This document shows, in pieces, positions 36,073-44,667 of a stretch of DNA of 64,000 bases. The stretch is from JAMHWF01 sp964371405 (lineage in GTDB: Bacteria; Pseudomonadota; Gammaproteobacteria; Burkholderiales; Burkholderiaceae_C). Where the stretch lies: the NCBI GenBank assembly GCA_964371405.1, contig CAYJLV010000015.1, positions 10,869 through 74,868 of the forward strand. Reading direction: 5' to 3'. The notes under the pieces were generated by a model. The model ran no database searches, was not told the DNA's origin, and saw nothing but the letters and a program-made list of their open reading frames with translations. A program made the translations under genes and the position numbers. The number at the start of each line of letters is the position of its first letter. The first letter of the stretch is position 1.

Positions 36073-37289
36073 GAGCCGATCGCAGGCGCGCCGCGCTCGG
36101 GCTCGCGGCCGTCGCCCTCCTTCCCGCCCTCGCCGGATGCGCCGGCACGCCGCTCGCCGCGGCCACCGAGCCGGTAGGCAGCGGCGACCTCGGTCTCGTG
36201 ATCGGCCGAGCCACCGGCACGCTGACCGTCGTCAACACCAGCACGAAGTCGGCGCTCGGCACGATCGAAGGGCTGGGCGACCTGTCGCATGCCTCCGTCG
36301 TCTATGCGCGCGACGGCGCGCGCGCTTTCGTGTTCGGCCGCGACGGGGCACTGACGCGCGTCAACCTGCTCGCGAGGCGCATCGAGGCGCGTGTCATGCA
36401 GGCCGGCAACAGCATCGGCGGCGCGATCTCGGCCGACGGCACGCTGGTCGCCGCGCAGAACTACCAGCCGGGCGGCGTCAAGGTGTTCGACGCGCGCACG
36501 CTCGAACTCGTCGCCGACATCCCGGCCACCTACGAGGTGTCCGGCCAGCCGACGCAGCGCTCGCGCGTCGTCGGCCTGGCCGACCTGCCGGGCCGGCGTT
36601 TCATCTTCTCGCTGTTCGACGCCGACCAGATCTGGATCACCGACCTGTCGCGGCCGGGCGCGCCGCGCATCACACGCTTCGAGGGCATCGGGCGCCAGCC
36701 CTACGACGCCCTCGTCACGCCCGACGGCCGCCACTACATCGCGGGCCTGTTCGGCGAGGACGGGCTGGCGATGATCGACCTGTGGGAGCGCGAGCCGCGC
36801 GTGCGCCGCATCCTCGCCGGCTATGGCCGCGGCGAGCAGCCGCTGCCGGTGTTCAAGATGCCGCACCTGCGCGGCTGGGCCGTGGCCGGGCGCCACGCCT
36901 ACCTGCCCGCGATCGGTCGCCACGAGGTGCTGGTCGTCGACACGGAGAGCTGGCGCGAGGTCGGGCGCATCGCCGTCGCCGGCCAGCCCGTGTTCGTGAT
37001 GGCGCAGCCCGACGGGCGCCAGGTGTGGGTCAACTTTGCCGTGCCCGACTACCACCGCGTGCAGGTGATCGACACGCAGCGGCGCGCCGTCGTCAAGACG
37101 CTCGAGCCCGGCGCCGCCGTGCTGCACATGGAGTTCACGCCGCGCGGCGAGGCGGTGTGGATCTCGTCGCGCGACGCGAACCGCGTCTCGGTGATCGACA
37201 CCGGCGACTACTCGACGCTGGCGACGCTGCCGGTCGAGGCGCCGAGCGGCATCTTCTTCACCAGCCGCGCCGCGCGCGTGGGGTTGTAG
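36069..37289 (+). CDS. nirF: Heme d1 biosynthesis protein NirF
   Basis: Propeller protein of 406 residues that converts 12,18-didecarboxysiroheme-derived intermediates late in heme d1 synthesis. The N-terminus ALGLAAVALLPALAGC is a lipobox, so this NirF is probably membrane-tethered in the periplasm. Propeller text SHASVVYARDGARAFVFGRDG and TPDGRHYIAGLFGEDGLAMIDLW are typical. ATG overlaps nirC; the next gene starts immediately after the stop. Confidence 0.95.
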   Translation: MRADRRRAALGLAAVALLPALAGCAGTPLAAATEPVGSGDLGLVIGRATGTLTVVNTSTKSALGTIEGLGDLSHASVVYARDGARAFVFGRDGALTRVNLLARRIEARVMQAGNSIGGAISADGTLVAAQNYQPGGVKVFDARTLELVADIPATYEVSGQPTQRSRVVGLADLPGRRFIFSLFDADQIWITDLSRPGAPRITRFEGIGRQPYDALVTPDGRHYIAGLFGEDGLAMIDLWEREPRVRRILAGYGRGEQPLPVFKMPHLRGWAVAGRHAYLPAIGRHEVLVVDTESWREVGRIAVAGQPVFVMAQPDGRQVWVNFAVPDYHRVQVIDTQRRAVVKTLEPGAAVLHMEFTPRGEAVWISSRDANRVSVIDTGDYSTLATLPVEAPSGIFFTSRAARVGL

Positions 37290-38276
37290 ATGGACACCGC
37301 CACCGTCTCGGCGCCGCCGCCGCTGGCCCTGTTCAACCGCTGGCAGCGCGATCTGCCGCTGGTGGCGCGGCCCTACGACGCGCTCGGCGCGGCGGCCGGC
37401 CTGAGCGGCGCCGAAGTGCGCGAGGCGCTGCGCGCCGGCTTGGCCGGCGGCGCGATCAGCCGCGTCGGCGGCGTATTCGGCGTCGGCGCCGGCGGCGCGG
37501 CCATGCTGTGCGCGATGGAGGTCGCGCCGCGCGAACTCGACGCCGTCGCCGCCCTCGTCAATGCCGAGCCGGGCGTCAACCACAACTATGCGCGCGAGCA
37601 CCGCCTCAACCTGTGGTTCGTCGCGACGGCGATCGACGCCGGCGCGCTGGAGGCGACGGTCGAGCGCATCGAGCGCGCCTCCGGCGTCGCCGTGCTGCGC
37701 CTGCCGATGCGCCGCGCCTACCGTATCGACCTCGGCTTCGACATCGACGATCCGACGGCGGCGCAGCGCGCGGCCACGCCCGCGGTCGCGCCGCCGGTAC
37801 CACCTGAGCAACGCGCACTCGCGGCCCGGCTCGAAGAGGGGCTGGCACTGGTCGAGCGGCCGTATGCTGCGCTCGGCGAACCGTTGGGGTGGCCGGAGGC
37901 CGACGTGATCGCCGCGCTGCGCGGCTGGTGCGAGCACGGCACCCTGCGCCGGCTCGGCGTCGTGCTGCGCCACCACGAGTTCGGCATCACTGCCAACGCG
38001 ATGACGGTGTTCGACGTGCCGGCCGACGCGATCGACGCCGCCGGCGCCCGCCTCGCGGTGCAGCCCGGCGTCACGCTGTGCTACCGCCGCGACGCCGCGC
38101 CGGGCTGGCCTTACACGCTCTACTGCATGGTGCACGGCCGCGAGCGCGACGGCGTGAGCCGCCTCGTCGACGCTGCGACGCGCGCCGCCGGACTCGCCGA
38201 GCGGCCGCGCGAAGTGCTGTTCAGCACGCACCGCTACAAGCAGGTCGGCGGGCGCTACTTCACCGGGGCGGCGTGA
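37290..38276 (+). CDS. nirDL: Siroheme decarboxylase subunit fusion NirDL
   Basis: AsnC/Lrp-like protein of 328 residues with two homologous halves: a NirD-type part (residues ~10-165, with NHNYAREHRLNLWFV) and a NirL-type part (~180-325, with RHHEFGITANAMTVFDVP). Together with NirG and NirH it decarboxylates siroheme to 12,18-didecarboxysiroheme. It starts right after the nirF stop and its TGA overlaps the nirG ATG. Confidence 0.93.
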   Translation: MDTATVSAPPPLALFNRWQRDLPLVARPYDALGAAAGLSGAEVREALRAGLAGGAISRVGGVFGVGAGGAAMLCAMEVAPRELDAVAALVNAEPGVNHNYAREHRLNLWFVATAIDAGALEATVERIERASGVAVLRLPMRRAYRIDLGFDIDDPTAAQRAATPAVAPPVPPEQRALAARLEEGLALVERPYAALGEPLGWPEADVIAALRGWCEHGTLRRLGVVLRHHEFGITANAMTVFDVPADAIDAAGARLAVQPGVTLCYRRDAAPGWPYTLYCMVHGRERDGVSRLVDAATRAAGLAERPREVLFSTHRYKQVGGRYFTGAA

Positions 38277-38734
38277 TGACGGCAGTTCCTCTGGACCCGG
38301 TCGATGCGCTGCTGATCCGCCGGCTGCACGGCGACTTCCCGCTCGCCGAGCGGCCGTATGCCGAGGTCGCCGAGCAGCTCGGGCTCGACGAGCATGAGGT
38401 GATCGCGCGACTGCAGCGCATGCTAGACGACGGCCTGCTCTCGCGTTTCGGGCCGCTGTTCCAGATCGAGCGCGCCGGCGGCCAGTTCGTGCTCGCCGCG
38501 ATGCAGGTGCCCGAGGAGCGCTACGACGAAGTCGCCGCGCTCGTCAACGCGCTGCCCGAAGTGGCGCACAACTACCGGCGCGAGCACCGCTTCAACATGT
38601 GGTTCGTGATCGGCTGCGACTCGCCCGACGCGGCGCGCCAGGGCTGCGAACGCATCGAGGCGGCGACCGGGCTGCGCGTCTACCCGTTCCCGAAGGAGCG
38701 CGAGTTCTTCGTCGAACTGCGCCTTCCGTTGTGA
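38276..38734 (+). CDS. nirG: Siroheme decarboxylase subunit NirG
   Basis: AsnC-like protein of 152 residues: N-terminal winged helix (DPVDALLIRRLHGDFPLAERPY), then the conserved AHNYRREHRFNMWFVIGCDSP active-site segment. Partner of NirDL and NirH in siroheme decarboxylation. Starts by TGATG overlap with nirDL. Confidence 0.93.
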   Translation: MTAVPLDPVDALLIRRLHGDFPLAERPYAEVAEQLGLDEHEVIARLQRMLDDGLLSRFGPLFQIERAGGQFVLAAMQVPEERYDEVAALVNALPEVAHNYRREHRFNMWFVIGCDSPDAARQGCERIEAATGLRVYPFPKEREFFVELRLPL

Positions 38735-38744
38735 AAGGCCTCTC

Positions 38745-39221
38745 GTGCTGACGGATTTCGATCGCCGGCTGATCGCCGCCACACAGGCCGGCCTGCCGCT
38801 GGTCGAGCGGCCCTACGACGTCGTCGGCGCACAGCTCGGCGTCAGCGGCGAGGCGGTGCGCGAGCGCCTCGACGGCATGCTGCGCGAGGGCCTGGTGCGG
38901 CGCATCGGCGCCGTGCCGAACCACTACCGGCTCGGCTACACGGCCAACGGCATGACGGTGTGGGACGTCGACGACGCCTCGGTCGACATGCTGGGCGAGA
39001 AGATCGGCGCGCTCGATTTCGTGTCGCACTGCTACCGGCGCCCGCGTGCGCTGCCCGAGTGGCCCTACAACCTGTTCGCGATGGTGCACGGCCACAGCCG
39101 CATCGAGGTCGAGCGCGGCGCGCTGCACATACACTGCCTGCTGGCCGACGCCTGCCGCAGTCACGATATCCTCTACAGCAGCCGCATCCTGAAGAAGACG
39201 GGGCTGCGCCTGCCGACCTGA
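38745..39221 (+). CDS. nirH: Siroheme decarboxylase subunit NirH
   Basis: AsnC-like protein of 158 residues. FDRRLIAATQAGLPLVERPYD at the start and FVSHCYRRPRALPEWPYNLF are NirH/NirL signatures (the CYRR segment interacts with substrate propionates). GTG start after a GAAAGG-type site; completes the NirDLGH set. Confidence 0.93.
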   Translation: MLTDFDRRLIAATQAGLPLVERPYDVVGAQLGVSGEAVRERLDGMLREGLVRRIGAVPNHYRLGYTANGMTVWDVDDASVDMLGEKIGALDFVSHCYRRPRALPEWPYNLFAMVHGHSRIEVERGALHIHCLLADACRSHDILYSSRILKKTGLRLPT

Positions 39222-39241
39222 ACGCTGACAGCTGATCGATC

Positions 39242-40477
39242 ATGTTTCGCATCTCGCAGTACATGCGCGAACTCGCCGCCGCCGAGCGCGACGGCCGCTA
39301 CCCGCAGGTGGCGCAGCGCAAGCCGCCCGGCCCCGTCGTGATCTGGAACCTGACGCGGCGCTGCAACCTCACCTGCAAGCACTGCTACGCGCTGTCGGCC
39401 GACCACGCCTACCCGGGCGAGCTCGGCCTCGACGAATGCCGTACCGTGATCGACGATCTGCGCGGCTTTCGCGTGCCGGCGCTGATTCTCTCGGGGGGCG
39501 AGCCGCTGCTGCGCCCCGACCTGTTCGAGATCGCGACGCACGCCAAGGCGGCGGGAATGCACGTCTCGCTGTCGACCAACGGCACGCTGATCGACGCTCC
39601 GCTGGCCGACCGCATCGCGGAGCAGCGCTTCGACTACGTCGGCATCAGCATCGACGGCATGCGCGAGACGCACGACCGCTTCCGCCGCAAGCAGGGCGCC
39701 TACGACGCGTCGCTCGGCGCGCTGCGCCTGCTGCGCGACCGCGGCGTCAAGATCGGCCTGCGCTACACGATGACGGACATGAACGCCGCCGACCTGCCCG
39801 CGCTGCTGCAACTGATGCGCGACGAGGGTATCGACAAGTTCTACTTCTCGCACCTCAACTACGCCGGCCGCGGCAACATCCACCGCGCGCGCGACGCCCA
39901 CTTCGCCGCCACGCGCGACGCGCTCGACCTGCTGTTCGCCACGGCCTGGGCCGCCGCGCAGCGCGGCGAGCCGCTCGAGTTCGTCACAGGCAACAACGAC
40001 GCCGACGGCGTCTGGATGCTGCGCTGGGCCGAGCGCGAGCTGCCGCAGCACGCCGCCGCGCTGCGCGCGCGGCTCGAAGCCTGGGGCGGCAACGCGTCGG
40101 GGCTCTACGTCGCCAACATCGACAACCTCGGCCACGTCCACCCCGACACGATGTGGTGGCACCACGACCTGGGCAGCGTGCGCGAGCGCCCGTTCTCGCA
40201 GATCTGGATCGACACCACCGATCCGCTGATGGCGCGCCTGAAGCAGCAGCCGCGCGCAGTCGGCGGGCGCTGCGGCGCCTGCACCCACCTCGCGATCTGC
40301 GGCGGCAACACGCGCGTGCGCGCGCAGCAGGTGACAGGCGACGCCTGGGCCGAGGATCCCGGCTGCTACCTCGACGACGCCGAGATCGGTGTCGACGCCA
40401 CGCAGTTCGCCCCGCGCGTGGCCGTGACGGCGCCGCGCGGCGGGGCGAAGAAGCGCATTCCGGTGCTGCCATGCTGA
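39242..40477 (+). CDS. nirJ: Radical SAM heme d1 biosynthesis protein NirJ
   Basis: Radical SAM/SPASM enzyme of 411 residues that replaces two propionates of didecarboxysiroheme by oxo groups. The SAM-cluster motif is CNLTCKHC (Cys41, 45, 48). The C-terminal auxiliary cluster region is GGRCGACTHLAICGG followed by GCYLDD. SILSGGEPLLRPDL-type SAM-binding text is present (LILSGGEPLLR). Its stop overlaps the nirN start. Confidence 0.97.
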   Translation: MFRISQYMRELAAAERDGRYPQVAQRKPPGPVVIWNLTRRCNLTCKHCYALSADHAYPGELGLDECRTVIDDLRGFRVPALILSGGEPLLRPDLFEIATHAKAAGMHVSLSTNGTLIDAPLADRIAEQRFDYVGISIDGMRETHDRFRRKQGAYDASLGALRLLRDRGVKIGLRYTMTDMNAADLPALLQLMRDEGIDKFYFSHLNYAGRGNIHRARDAHFAATRDALDLLFATAWAAAQRGEPLEFVTGNNDADGVWMLRWAERELPQHAAALRARLEAWGGNASGLYVANIDNLGHVHPDTMWWHHDLGSVRERPFSQIWIDTTDPLMARLKQQPRAVGGRCGACTHLAICGGNTRVRAQQVTGDAWAEDPGCYLDDAEIGVDATQFAPRVAVTAPRGGAKKRIPVLPC

Positions 40478-42054
40478 TGCGGGCCTGGCGCGCGGCGCGC
40501 GCCGCGGCGCTGGCGTTGCTGGCCGTGGCCGGCGCGCAGGCCCAACCGGTCGCGGCCGATGTGCCGGCGCTCTACCGCCAGCATTGCGCGTCCTGCCACG
40601 GCGAGCAGCGCCTGGGCGGCATGGGCCCGGCGCTGCTGCCCGAGAGCTTGGAGCGGCTGCGTGCCGCCGAGGCGCTCAAGGTGATCACGCACGGCCGGCC
40701 GGCGACGCAGATGAACGGCTTCGCCGACCAGATCAGCGCCGACGAGATTGCCGCGCTGGCGCGCTATATCTATACGCCGGTCGAGCCGCGGCCGACCTGG
40801 GGCGACGCCGACATCCGCGCCTCGCGCGTCGAGACACCCGGCGCGAGCGCGCTGCCGGCGCGCCCCGTGTGGCGCGCCGATCCGATGAATCTGTTCGTCG
40901 TCGTCGAGGGTGGCGATCATCACGTCTCGCTGGTCGACGGCGACCGTTTCGAGCCGATCCACCGCTTCGCCAGCCGCTACGCGCTGCACGGCGGGCCGAA
41001 GTTCACGCCCGACGGCCGCTACGTCTACTTCGGCTCGCGCGACGGCTGGGTCACGAAGTACGACCTGTGGAACCTCACCATCGTCGCCGAGGTGCGCGCC
41101 GGGCTGAACATGCGCAACGTCGCCGTCAGCGGTGACGGCAAGTGGGTGATGGCGGCCAACTACCTGCCGCACACGCTGGCGCTGTTCGACGCCGAGCTGA
41201 ACCTGGTGCAGACCTACGCTGCGGCGACGCTCGACGGCAAGGCGACGTCGCGCGTCTCGGCGGTCTACGACGCCGCGCCGCGGCGCAGCTTCATCGTCGC
41301 GCTCAAGGACATCCCGGAGCTGTGGGAGATCTCCTACGACCCGAAGGCCGAGCCGATCTTCGACGGCCTGGTGCACGACTACCGCATGGGCGAAGGCATT
41401 CCCAAGCGCGGCACCTTCGGCGTGCGGCGCACACGGCTGGCCGAGCCGCTCGACGACTTCTTCTTCGACCAGGGCTACATCCACGCGCTCGGCGCGACGC
41501 GGCCCAAGGGCGACGGCCAGCCGAGCGCGCAGGTCGTCAACCTCGACGTCCGGCGCAAGATCGCCGAGCTGCCGATCGCCGGCATGCCGCACCTCGGCTC
41601 GGGCATCACCTTCGCGTGGAACGGCACGACGGTGCTCGCCAGCCCGAACCTCAAGGGCGGCCAGATCGACGTGATCGACATGAAGACGTGGAAGCCGGTG
41701 AAGACGATTCCCGTGCCCGGCCCCGGCTTCTTCATGCGCAGCCACGAGAAGACGCCCTACGCCTGGACCGACTCGATGATGAGCCCGACGGCCAGGAACA
41801 CGCTGACGCTGATCGACAAGCGCACGCTCGAGCCCGTCGCCAGCCTGAAGGCCGAGCCTGGCAAGACGCTGGCGCACATCGAGTTCACGCGCGACGGCCG
41901 CTACGCGCTGGCCAGCCTCTGGGAGATGGAGGGCGCGCTGATCGTCTACGACGCCCAGACGTTGAAGGAAGTCAAGCGCCTGCCGATGAGAAAGCCCGTC
42001 GGCAAGTACAACGTCTGGAACAAGATCACCCGCAGCGAGGGCACCTCGCACTGA
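40471..42054 (+). CDS. nirN: Heme d1 dehydrogenase NirN
   Basis: NirS-like periplasmic cytochrome of 527 residues that introduces the acrylate double bond in the last step of heme d1 synthesis. Signal peptide LALLAVAGAQAQ, heme c site CASCH (39-43), propeller segments KFTPDGRYVYFGSRDGWVTK and GPGFFMRSHEKTPYAWTD. ATG at 40471; a second ATG two codons on is equally possible. Last gene of the nir cluster; it converges on the regulator. Confidence 0.95.
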   Translation: MLMRAWRAARAAALALLAVAGAQAQPVAADVPALYRQHCASCHGEQRLGGMGPALLPESLERLRAAEALKVITHGRPATQMNGFADQISADEIAALARYIYTPVEPRPTWGDADIRASRVETPGASALPARPVWRADPMNLFVVVEGGDHHVSLVDGDRFEPIHRFASRYALHGGPKFTPDGRYVYFGSRDGWVTKYDLWNLTIVAEVRAGLNMRNVAVSGDGKWVMAANYLPHTLALFDAELNLVQTYAAATLDGKATSRVSAVYDAAPRRSFIVALKDIPELWEISYDPKAEPIFDGLVHDYRMGEGIPKRGTFGVRRTRLAEPLDDFFFDQGYIHALGATRPKGDGQPSAQVVNLDVRRKIAELPIAGMPHLGSGITFAWNGTTVLASPNLKGGQIDVIDMKTWKPVKTIPVPGPGFFMRSHEKTPYAWTDSMMSPTARNTLTLIDKRTLEPVASLKAEPGKTLAHIEFTRDGRYALASLWEMEGALIVYDAQTLKEVKRLPMRKPVGKYNVWNKITRSEGTSH

Positions 42055-42072
42055 CGCCGCGAGGCCGCGGCG

Positions 42073-42780
42073 TCACAGGGCCTGCTGCGCCTGGTAGTTG
42101 GACAGGCGGCGCGTGTCGAGAATACGGATGTCGCGGCGGTCGATCTCGATCAGGCCCTCCGCCTCGAGTTCGCGCAGCACGCGCGAGAAGTACTCGGGCG
42201 TCAACGACAGGCGCGACGCGATCGTCGCCTTGCTGACCGGCAGCGAGACCGTGCATTCCTCGCCGACGTCGCAGCCTTCGAGCGCCTGGTCGCGCAGCAG
42301 GTAGCCGATCACGCGCTGCAGCCCCGAGTGCAGCGCATAGGCCTCGATGTCGTGCACCATGGCGTGCATGCGGCGCGACAGGCCGCCGAGCATGCGCAGC
42401 GCAAAGCGGTGGTCGCAGGCGATCTCGTCGATCACGGCCTGCTTGGAAACGGTGAGCAGCAGCGCGTCGGTCAGCGTCTGGGCGCTGAGGAAGTACGGCC
42501 GGTCGGTGAACATGATCGCCTCGGCGAAGCTCTGGCCGGCGCTGATCAGCTCGACCACCTTCTCCTGGCCGCTGGGCGACAGCACGAACAGCTTGACCTG
42601 GCCTGTGACGACGACGTGGAACTCGTTGCATGGGTCGCCGACGCGAAACACCATGTGGGCGCGCGGGCGCCGGTGCAGCGTCGTGCCGGCCGCGACGCAG
42701 CGCAACTCATCCGGGCTCAGGTCGCTGAACAGCGGCAGCACGGAGAGGTATCTGGCCACGTCGAACGTACGCGCCTCCAT
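42073..42780 (-). CDS. dnr: Crp/Fnr-family regulator, Dnr/NnrR type
   Basis: Transcription factor of 235 residues with an N-terminal cyclic-nucleotide-binding-like sensor (FRVGDPCNEFHVVVTGQVKLF) and a C-terminal helix-turn-helix (VSKATIASRLSLTPEYFSRVLRELE). The N-terminal Cys cluster of Fnr is absent, so it is more likely an NO/heme-responsive Dnr or NnrR than an iron-sulfur Fnr. Strong AAGGAG precedes the ATG. Convergent with nirN and followed upstream by the heme A synthase gene; a candidate autoregulatory box lies at 42838-42851. Confidence 0.88.
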   Translation of the reverse strand: MEARTFDVARYLSVLPLFSDLSPDELRCVAAGTTLHRRPRAHMVFRVGDPCNEFHVVVTGQVKLFVLSPSGQEKVVELISAGQSFAEAIMFTDRPYFLSAQTLTDALLLTVSKQAVIDEIACDHRFALRMLGGLSRRMHAMVHDIEAYALHSGLQRVIGYLLRDQALEGCDVGEECTVSLPVSKATIASRLSLTPEYFSRVLRELEAEGLIEIDRRDIRILDTRRLSNYQAQQAL

Positions 42781-42837
42781 GGAAATCTCCTTCGTTCGTT
42801 CGGGCGCCATTGTGTTGCGTCGCACCAGCCCGGACGG

Positions 42838-42851
42838 TTGACGCATCTCAA
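42838..42851. promoter_or_regulatory. Candidate Dnr/Fnr box upstream of the regulator gene
   Basis: TTGACGCATCTCAA (two mismatches to TTGAT-N4-ATCAA), centred about 64 bases before the regulator start and overlapping the heme A synthase stop codon. Confidence 0.55.
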
Positions 42852-43771
42852 ATCAGACGCACGACGCCGGCCAGCAGTAGCGCTGCCGCGACGTTGTGGG
42901 CCAGCGCAGGGGCCGGCGGCAGGCCGGCGGCAGCCGTCAGCAGGCCCAGCCCGAACTGCAGCGCCAGCAGCAGAACCAGCGCCGCTGCGCTGCCGCGGGC
43001 GTCGACGCGCCAAGCAGCCCAGGCGAGCGGCAGCAGTACGGCAGCGACGAGCAGCGTGCCAAGGCGGTGCAGCGCCTGCAGCGCCGCGCCGGCGGGGCCG
43101 GCGGCGGCGTCGAAACGCGGCTCGCGCCAGGCGTCGAGCCCGTCCCACGGCCAGCCGGCGGCCGCGGCGTCGCGCAGGCAGTCGGCCATCGACGCGCAGG
43201 CCAGGCCCGAAAAAGAGGCACTGACCAGCGCACCGAGCGCGACCTGCGCCAGCAGCAGCGCGGCGCCAAGGCCGGCCCAGGCGCGCAGTGCCGGTGGCAG
43301 CGTCGCGGCGCCGGGCGGTACGGCGAGCCGCCAGGCGAGCGCGAACATGAGCATCCCGCCGAGCACGTTGCCGACCGCCACCGCCGGCACGCGCGCGCCT
43401 GCGCTCCAGCGGCCGAGCACGGCCAAGCCGAGCGCGAGGACCAGCAGCGCCAGCACCAGCGCGCCTTCGCGAGACAGGCGCGGGCGCCGCGCGGCCAGCA
43501 CCAGCAGCACAATGACGACGCCCAGCGCCGACACCGCCGAGACGCGGTGCGCTGCGCGCGCCGTCGCCACCGCCGCTGGCGGCGCGGGCTCGGCGCTGCC
43601 GGCCTGCGCCTCGCGCAGCCGCTGGCCGTAGCAGGCGGGCCAGTCGGCGCAGCCGAGGCCGGCTTGGGCCAGCCGAATGTAGGCGCTCAGGGTCGTCACC
43701 GCCAGCACCAGCGCGGCGCACAAGAGCGCCGCGCGGCGCAGCCAGGCGCGGCGCGGGTTCAAGGGATTCAT
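42848..43771 (-). CDS. ctaA: Heme A synthase (COX15/CtaA family)
   Basis: Polytopic membrane protein of 307 residues that oxidises heme O to heme A. Conserved GLGCADWPACYG near the first helix, and His in RAAHRVSAVSALG, ALHRLGTLLVAA and LAHNVAAALLLAG. The fourth usual His position in the N-terminal half appears as Asn (VAVGNVLGGMLM), a variation to check. It is divergent from the oxidase-like operon and, with the operon's heme O synthase, implies an A-type heme in that enzyme. Confidence 0.88.
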   Translation of the reverse strand: MNPLNPRRAWLRRAALLCAALVLAVTTLSAYIRLAQAGLGCADWPACYGQRLREAQAGSAEPAPPAAVATARAAHRVSAVSALGVVIVLLVLAARRPRLSREGALVLALLVLALGLAVLGRWSAGARVPAVAVGNVLGGMLMFALAWRLAVPPGAATLPPALRAWAGLGAALLLAQVALGALVSASFSGLACASMADCLRDAAAAGWPWDGLDAWREPRFDAAAGPAGAALQALHRLGTLLVAAVLLPLAWAAWRVDARGSAAALVLLLALQFGLGLLTAAAGLPPAPALAHNVAAALLLAGVVRLI

Positions 43772-43847
43772 CGGTATTGCGGTGCGGAATTACCGCCATG
43801 GTACCGAAGTGCGGCGGGCCGCCCCCCGGCGGCTACATTGCGCTTTC

Positions 43848-43861
43848 TTGTTCCAGTTCAA
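43848..43861. promoter_or_regulatory. Candidate Dnr/Fnr box upstream of the heme-copper operon
   Basis: TTGTTCCAGTTCAA, two mismatches to TTGAT-N4-ATCAA, 59 bases before the first start codon; a centre at -41.5 would place transcription start near 43896. Confidence 0.5.
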
Positions 43862-43920
43862 GTCGCCCGCGGGGGGTGCACCAGAGAATCGGCGTCACCT
43901 GTGACTGAGGAGGCAATGCC

Positions 43921-44076
43921 ATGAGCGATCTCAACGACCCGAACGAGCCGATTCCGCTGATGCAAAAGCTGCTCGACAACCCCTTCCTGCTGCTGTTCAT
44001 CGGCGTGATGGTTCCGATGGTCGTCTACACGCTGTGGGGCGTCATCGACATCCTCACCATCCCGCTGGCCAAGTAA
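43921..44076 (+). CDS. 51-residue single-helix membrane peptide (subunit IIa-like)
   Basis: Short protein with a charged N-terminus (DLNDPNEP) and one membrane helix (FLLLFIGVMVPMVVYTLWGV). Strong GAGGAGG seven bases upstream shows it is translated. It precedes the CuA subunit by 34 bases, as small IIa (CbaD-like) subunits do in B-type heme-copper enzymes. Homology to CbaD is inferred from size, topology and position only. Confidence 0.75.
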   Translation: MSDLNDPNEPIPLMQKLLDNPFLLLFIGVMVPMVVYTLWGVIDILTIPLAK

Positions 44077-44110
44077 TACAACAAGTCCGAAGACCGAGGA
44101 GAACGAACAA

Positions 44111-44650
44111 ATGAGCGCCATCCTGCCCCCCGAGGACCGTCTGTGGTGGAAACACCCGCTCGACCGTGTCGAAGGTACGTGGATCGCCATCGCGCTGATC
44201 TGGTGCCTGATCATGTTCGCGATGATGGTCGGCTGGCATATCTACGGTAAGCAGAACCTCTCGACGGAGACGTACAAGACGACGCCCGAGAAGTTCACCG
44301 CGAAGGCGCAGGCCTTCGTCGACAAGTACACCGTGCGCACCGAGACCGACGACAAGACGCCCGTCGTCGCGCCGCCGGCCGGCAGCGACATCTACATGAT
44401 CGCGCGCCTGTGGAGCTTCTGGCCGATCCTCGAGCTGGAGAAGGACAAGACGTATCGCCTGCACCTCTCGGCGATGGACTACAACCACGGCTTCTCGCTG
44501 CAGCCCGCGAACATCAACATCCAGGTCGTGCCCGGCTATGAGCACGTCGTGACGGTAACGCCCAACCGGTCGGGCACCTACTCCGTCGTCTGCAACGAAT
44601 TCTGCGGCATCAACCATCACACGATGGTCGGCCGCATCTACGTCAAATAA
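44111..44650 (+). CDS. Heme-copper enzyme subunit II with CuA centre
   Basis: Membrane-anchored cupredoxin of 179 residues. One N-terminal helix (GTWIAIALIWCLIMFAMMVGW) and a periplasmic domain with a complete CuA site: His126 (MDYNHGF), Cys161, Glu163, Cys165, His169 and Met172 (VCNEFCGINHHTMVG). No heme c domain, so the electron donor is a soluble cytochrome c or similar, possibly NirM. The single helix is the B-type (ba3) pattern. Confidence 0.92.
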   Translation: MSAILPPEDRLWWKHPLDRVEGTWIAIALIWCLIMFAMMVGWHIYGKQNLSTETYKTTPEKFTAKAQAFVDKYTVRTETDDKTPVVAPPAGSDIYMIARLWSFWPILELEKDKTYRLHLSAMDYNHGFSLQPANINIQVVPGYEHVVTVTPNRSGTYSVVCNEFCGINHHTMVGRIYVK

Positions 44651-44667
44651 GAGCGGAGGCCATACAA

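Noticed and set aside
42073..42780. Oxygen-sensing iron-sulfur Fnr
   Set aside because: The N-terminal Cys cluster needed for the [4Fe-4S] centre is missing; a Dnr/NnrR type fits better.
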